Notes under the pieces: model-generated
What the model was told of the DNA's origin: nothing
The model's input: only the letters and a program-made list of their open reading frames with translations
Databases searched by the model: none
NCBI RefSeq assembly: GCF_000153105.1
Contig: NZ_CH672376.1
Span: 2,643,817 to 2,707,816 of the forward strand
Length of the DNA: 64,000 bases
Source: Blastopirellula marina DSM 3645
Lineage (GTDB): Bacteria > Planctomycetota > Planctomycetia > Pirellulales > Pirellulaceae
Reading direction: 5' to 3'
In this document: positions 61,943-64,000 of the stretch, one piece after another
Position numbering within the stretch: position 1 is the stretch's first letter
Layout of the letters: the number at the start of each line of letters is the position of its first letter
Translations under genes and position numbers: made by a program

Positions 61943-63052
61943 CTACGTCAGCCCAATCGGGAAGTCGGACAGCAACTCCACTCCGTCGGCGGTGACCAAG
62001 TAGTCATTCTCGAGCCGCATGCCGAAGCGGAGCTTCTCGTCATAAATGCCAGGCTCGACGGTGAAGACGTCGCCCTCGGCGAAGACATCGTCCCAGCACG
62101 AGTTTAAGTGGGGCGCTTCATGCGGGAAGAGGCCGATCCCATGGCCTAGGTGATGGTCAAAGACGCCGATCGGTGCGGCGCTCAAAATTCCGACCACCTC
62201 TTGGAACAGTTCTTTGCAGCTTTTGCCGGGGCGAACCGTCTTCGTCACATGAGCAAACGTCTGCATGACGATTTCCCATGTTTGCTGTTGCTCGTCGGTC
62301 GGCTTGCCGTTGACGGCGATCGTGCGGCAGTTGTCAGCAAAGTAGCCGCGGAATGCGGGGCCCAGGTCGAGAATATAAAGCTCGCCATCTTGCGTCAGGC
62401 GATCCCGTGGCGGACCTCCTTTGGCGCCGCAAGCATAGTCGTTGCCGGCGCCGGTCAGCATCTCGCCATACTCTTTGACCGCGGCCGCTTGCAATGCGTT
62501 AAAGACGTTCAGTTCGCTGACGCCGGGGCGGATCATGTCGCGGGCGACTTCGTACATCCGCTCGGTGCCGGTGATCGCCTTCTTCAAGCGGGCCAGTTCA
62601 TCGGGGTCTTTTTTGCGACGTAGTTGATACAAGGTCGGTTCGACGTCAATCAACGTCGCATCGAGCTGTTGCGACAGGTGAAGCGAAAACGTGGAGTATT
62701 CGACGCCGATCTTCCCCAGCTTGCCGCGTGACTTCAGATATTGCAGTAAGACATCGCTGCAAGCCTGACGTTGATCGTTACGCAGCGTACAGAGCCATTG
62801 CGCTTCGTAGGTCAAAATTTCGTCGGCGGCCGCCGCGTCGGGAGCTTCGTTCGGAGCGATCAGCGTTGCTGTTCCGTCGGCGAATAAGATCGCGGCCGGC
62901 GAATGAACCCAGGCGAATTTCGGGCCGATCAGGTACTGGATATGTTCGATTTGCGTGACGATGATCGCGTCTAACTCGGCCCCGGCGAGCGCGTTCCAAA
63001 GTCGTTGCTGGCGTGCTCGGCTTGCGTCGAGATTCAGGTCCAATTCGCTCAT
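61943..63052 (-). CDS. Xaa-Pro aminopeptidase (M24 family)
   Basis: A 369-residue dinuclear metallopeptidase. The five metal ligands are seen in order: Asp in YILDLGPAF, Asp in YFADNCRTI, His in HHLGHGIGLFPHEAP, Glu in FTVEPGIYD and Glu in GMRLENDYLV. The N-terminal creatinase-like domain (LDAIIVTQIEHIQYLIG) precedes it. It removes N-terminal residues before proline, likely in the cytoplasm. ATG 63052 gives the family length; longer readings look non-coding. Confidence 0.94.
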   Translation of the reverse strand: MSELDLNLDASRARQQRLWNALAGAELDAIIVTQIEHIQYLIGPKFAWVHSPAAILFADGTATLIAPNEAPDAAAADEILTYEAQWLCTLRNDQRQACSDVLLQYLKSRGKLGKIGVEYSTFSLHLSQQLDATLIDVEPTLYQLRRKKDPDELARLKKAITGTERMYEVARDMIRPGVSELNVFNALQAAAVKEYGEMLTGAGNDYACGAKGGPPRDRLTQDGELYILDLGPAFRGYFADNCRTIAVNGKPTDEQQQTWEIVMQTFAHVTKTVRPGKSCKELFQEVVGILSAAPIGVFDHHLGHGIGLFPHEAPHLNSCWDDVFAEGDVFTVEPGIYDEKLRFGMRLENDYLVTADGVELLSDFPIGLT

Positions 63053-63279
63053 TGCCTCTCCGATCGATTCGTAAACAGGGTCGCTGGTCCGCGGCGACTG
63101 CCAAAAGCGCCAGGGTAAGGCCACACTAATGGAAACCTGCTCGCGCGAAAAGTGGGGAGACCGCGTCGTTTTTTGTGGACGCTTGTCTGTGGAGGCCAAG
63201 GGAAATCGCACATCCCATTTTGACGTTCATGACGTAGAATAACAGCGGCGATAGTTTCCATTCTTTGATAGTTTAAGCG

Positions 63280-63951
63280 ATGACCTCACGAATTTTTGCG
63301 ATCGGCGATGTGCATGGATGCCGCGACGCGCTGGCAGGTTTGCTAGAGTGGATCGCATCGGAGCCTGCGGATCAGATTGTCATGTTAGGCGATTATGTCG
63401 ATCGTGGGCCAGACTCTGCCGGCGTGATTGACCTGTTGCTCGACTGGAGCACGCGGCGGCAGATGATTTTTCTGCGTGGAAATCATGAAGTCATGATGCT
63501 CAACTCCCGCACTAGCGACGAGCAGTTGCATTTTTGGCGCGAATGCGGCGGCGCCGAAACTTTAGAGAGCTACGGCGGCAGTTTGGACAAAGTGCCGCCG
63601 CGTCATTGGGACTTTTTGTCGGCGACGCTCCCTTATTACGAGACGGAGAAATTCTTCTTCGTCCATGCGAACTATCAATATGACCTGCCGCTGACCGATC
63701 AGCCGCCGCTCTTTCTCTATTGGGAGCATCTGCGGCCGGAGCCTCCGCGGCAGCACGACAACGGCAAGACCGCATTGGTCGGGCACACGCCGCAACGAGA
63801 CGGCCAGCCGAGCGACTATCAGCATCTGATCGCCCTCGATACGTTTTGCGTCGGCGGCGGCACGCTGACTGCCGTCGAGTGCAATGCGTCGCTCCGTTAT
63901 TATCAAGTCGACAGCGAAGGCAAGTCGCCAACACAGGGCCAACTCCGCTAA
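63280..63951 (+). CDS. Metallophosphoesterase, PPP-type Ser/Thr phosphatase-like
   Basis: A 223-residue calcineurin-fold enzyme with GDVHG, LGDYVDRGPDSAG and LRGNHEVMML, followed by His in FFVHANY and VGHTPQ. The PPP-type pattern and length match bacterial PrpA/PrpE or ApaH-like enzymes, so the substrate may be phosphoprotein or dinucleotide. It is intact and the last gene in the window. Confidence 0.93.
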   Translation: MTSRIFAIGDVHGCRDALAGLLEWIASEPADQIVMLGDYVDRGPDSAGVIDLLLDWSTRRQMIFLRGNHEVMMLNSRTSDEQLHFWRECGGAETLESYGGSLDKVPPRHWDFLSATLPYYETEKFFFVHANYQYDLPLTDQPPLFLYWEHLRPEPPRQHDNGKTALVGHTPQRDGQPSDYQHLIALDTFCVGGGTLTAVECNASLRYYQVDSEGKSPTQGQLR

Positions 63952-63983
63952 TTTTTGAAGGCGCGCTATAGTGAATTGATTAG

Positions 63984-64000
63984 ACACTAGCCCGCTGCGC
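63984..64000. repeat. CTAGTGT-family repeat at window edge
   Basis: ACACTAGCCCGCTGCGC, the reverse of the GGCGCTGCGGGCTAGTGT end seen near 45.59 kb, runs off the window end 32 bp past the last gene. Confidence 0.7.

Overview
The window looks like chromosomal DNA of a planctomycete, most likely of the Blastopirellula/Rhodopirellula group (Pirellulales). The evidence is the sequence itself: a DUF1559 pilin-like protein with the typical FTLVELLVVIAIIGVLIALL start, a short ECF sigma factor of the Rhodopirellula/Verrucomicrobium type coupled to a FecR-like membrane protein, small NPFESP-type membrane proteins, an MfnB-like enzyme of archaeal-type C1 metabolism, Gly/Arg-rich Rho, and moderately GC-rich codon use. 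No rRNA, CRISPR array or prophage module is visible. The only tRNA is tRNA-Ser(GGA) at the left edge.

Layout. 0.1-4.4 kb: tRNA-Ser with its terminator, then an ECF sigma / FecR-like / DUF1559 / lipoprotein operon closed by a strong terminator. 4.5-11.1 kb: a tightly overlapping row of seven small membrane proteins (three NPFES-type paralogues, one multi-span protein, three zinc-ribbon paralogues) that runs without a gap into a radical SAM enzyme of the MJ0619/Tes superfamily and then an Lgt-like membrane protein; this is the most unusual gene group in the window. 11.1-16.4 kb: rho, a thioredoxin-YHS secreted protein and a rhomboid protease. 16.4-21.4 kb: glpK-glpD and two proteins of unknown role. 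21.5-30.8 kb: a chemotaxis cluster (cheY, cheW, a soluble receptor with three PAS repeats, cheR, a large cheA with two Hpt domains, a CheC-like protein, cheD and a receiver with a cysteine-rich tail). No cheB is present. 30.8-39.5 kb: a PHA-system protein, mfnB, an NhaD-type transporter that appears to carry two compensating frameshifts, an RNase D, a DUF11 surface protein, and a gamma-carbonic-anhydrase-like protein. 39.5-50 kb: PSP1 protein, bioB, a ceramidase-like protein, an Fcy1-type cytosine deaminase, a DAC-like (DACNV-type) protein, an IS4-family element and a beta-propeller protein. 50-64 kb: leuC-leuD, a GntR(YtrA)-ABC transporter operon with a palindromic operator, a membrane Ser/Thr kinase, a Tat-type gluzincin, a KAS III enzyme, YqgE, an M24 peptidase and a metallophosphoesterase.

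Accessory structure. The gaps from about 42.4 to 49.0 kb, plus 10.2, 61.7 and 64.0 kb, hold a dispersed family of inverted repeats whose arms end in ACACTAGCC/GGCTAGTGT. One copy has been split by a 1,528-bp IS4-type element with 18-bp terminal inverted repeats and a 10-bp target duplication, so the insertion can be undone on paper to restore a perfect 30-bp inverted repeat.
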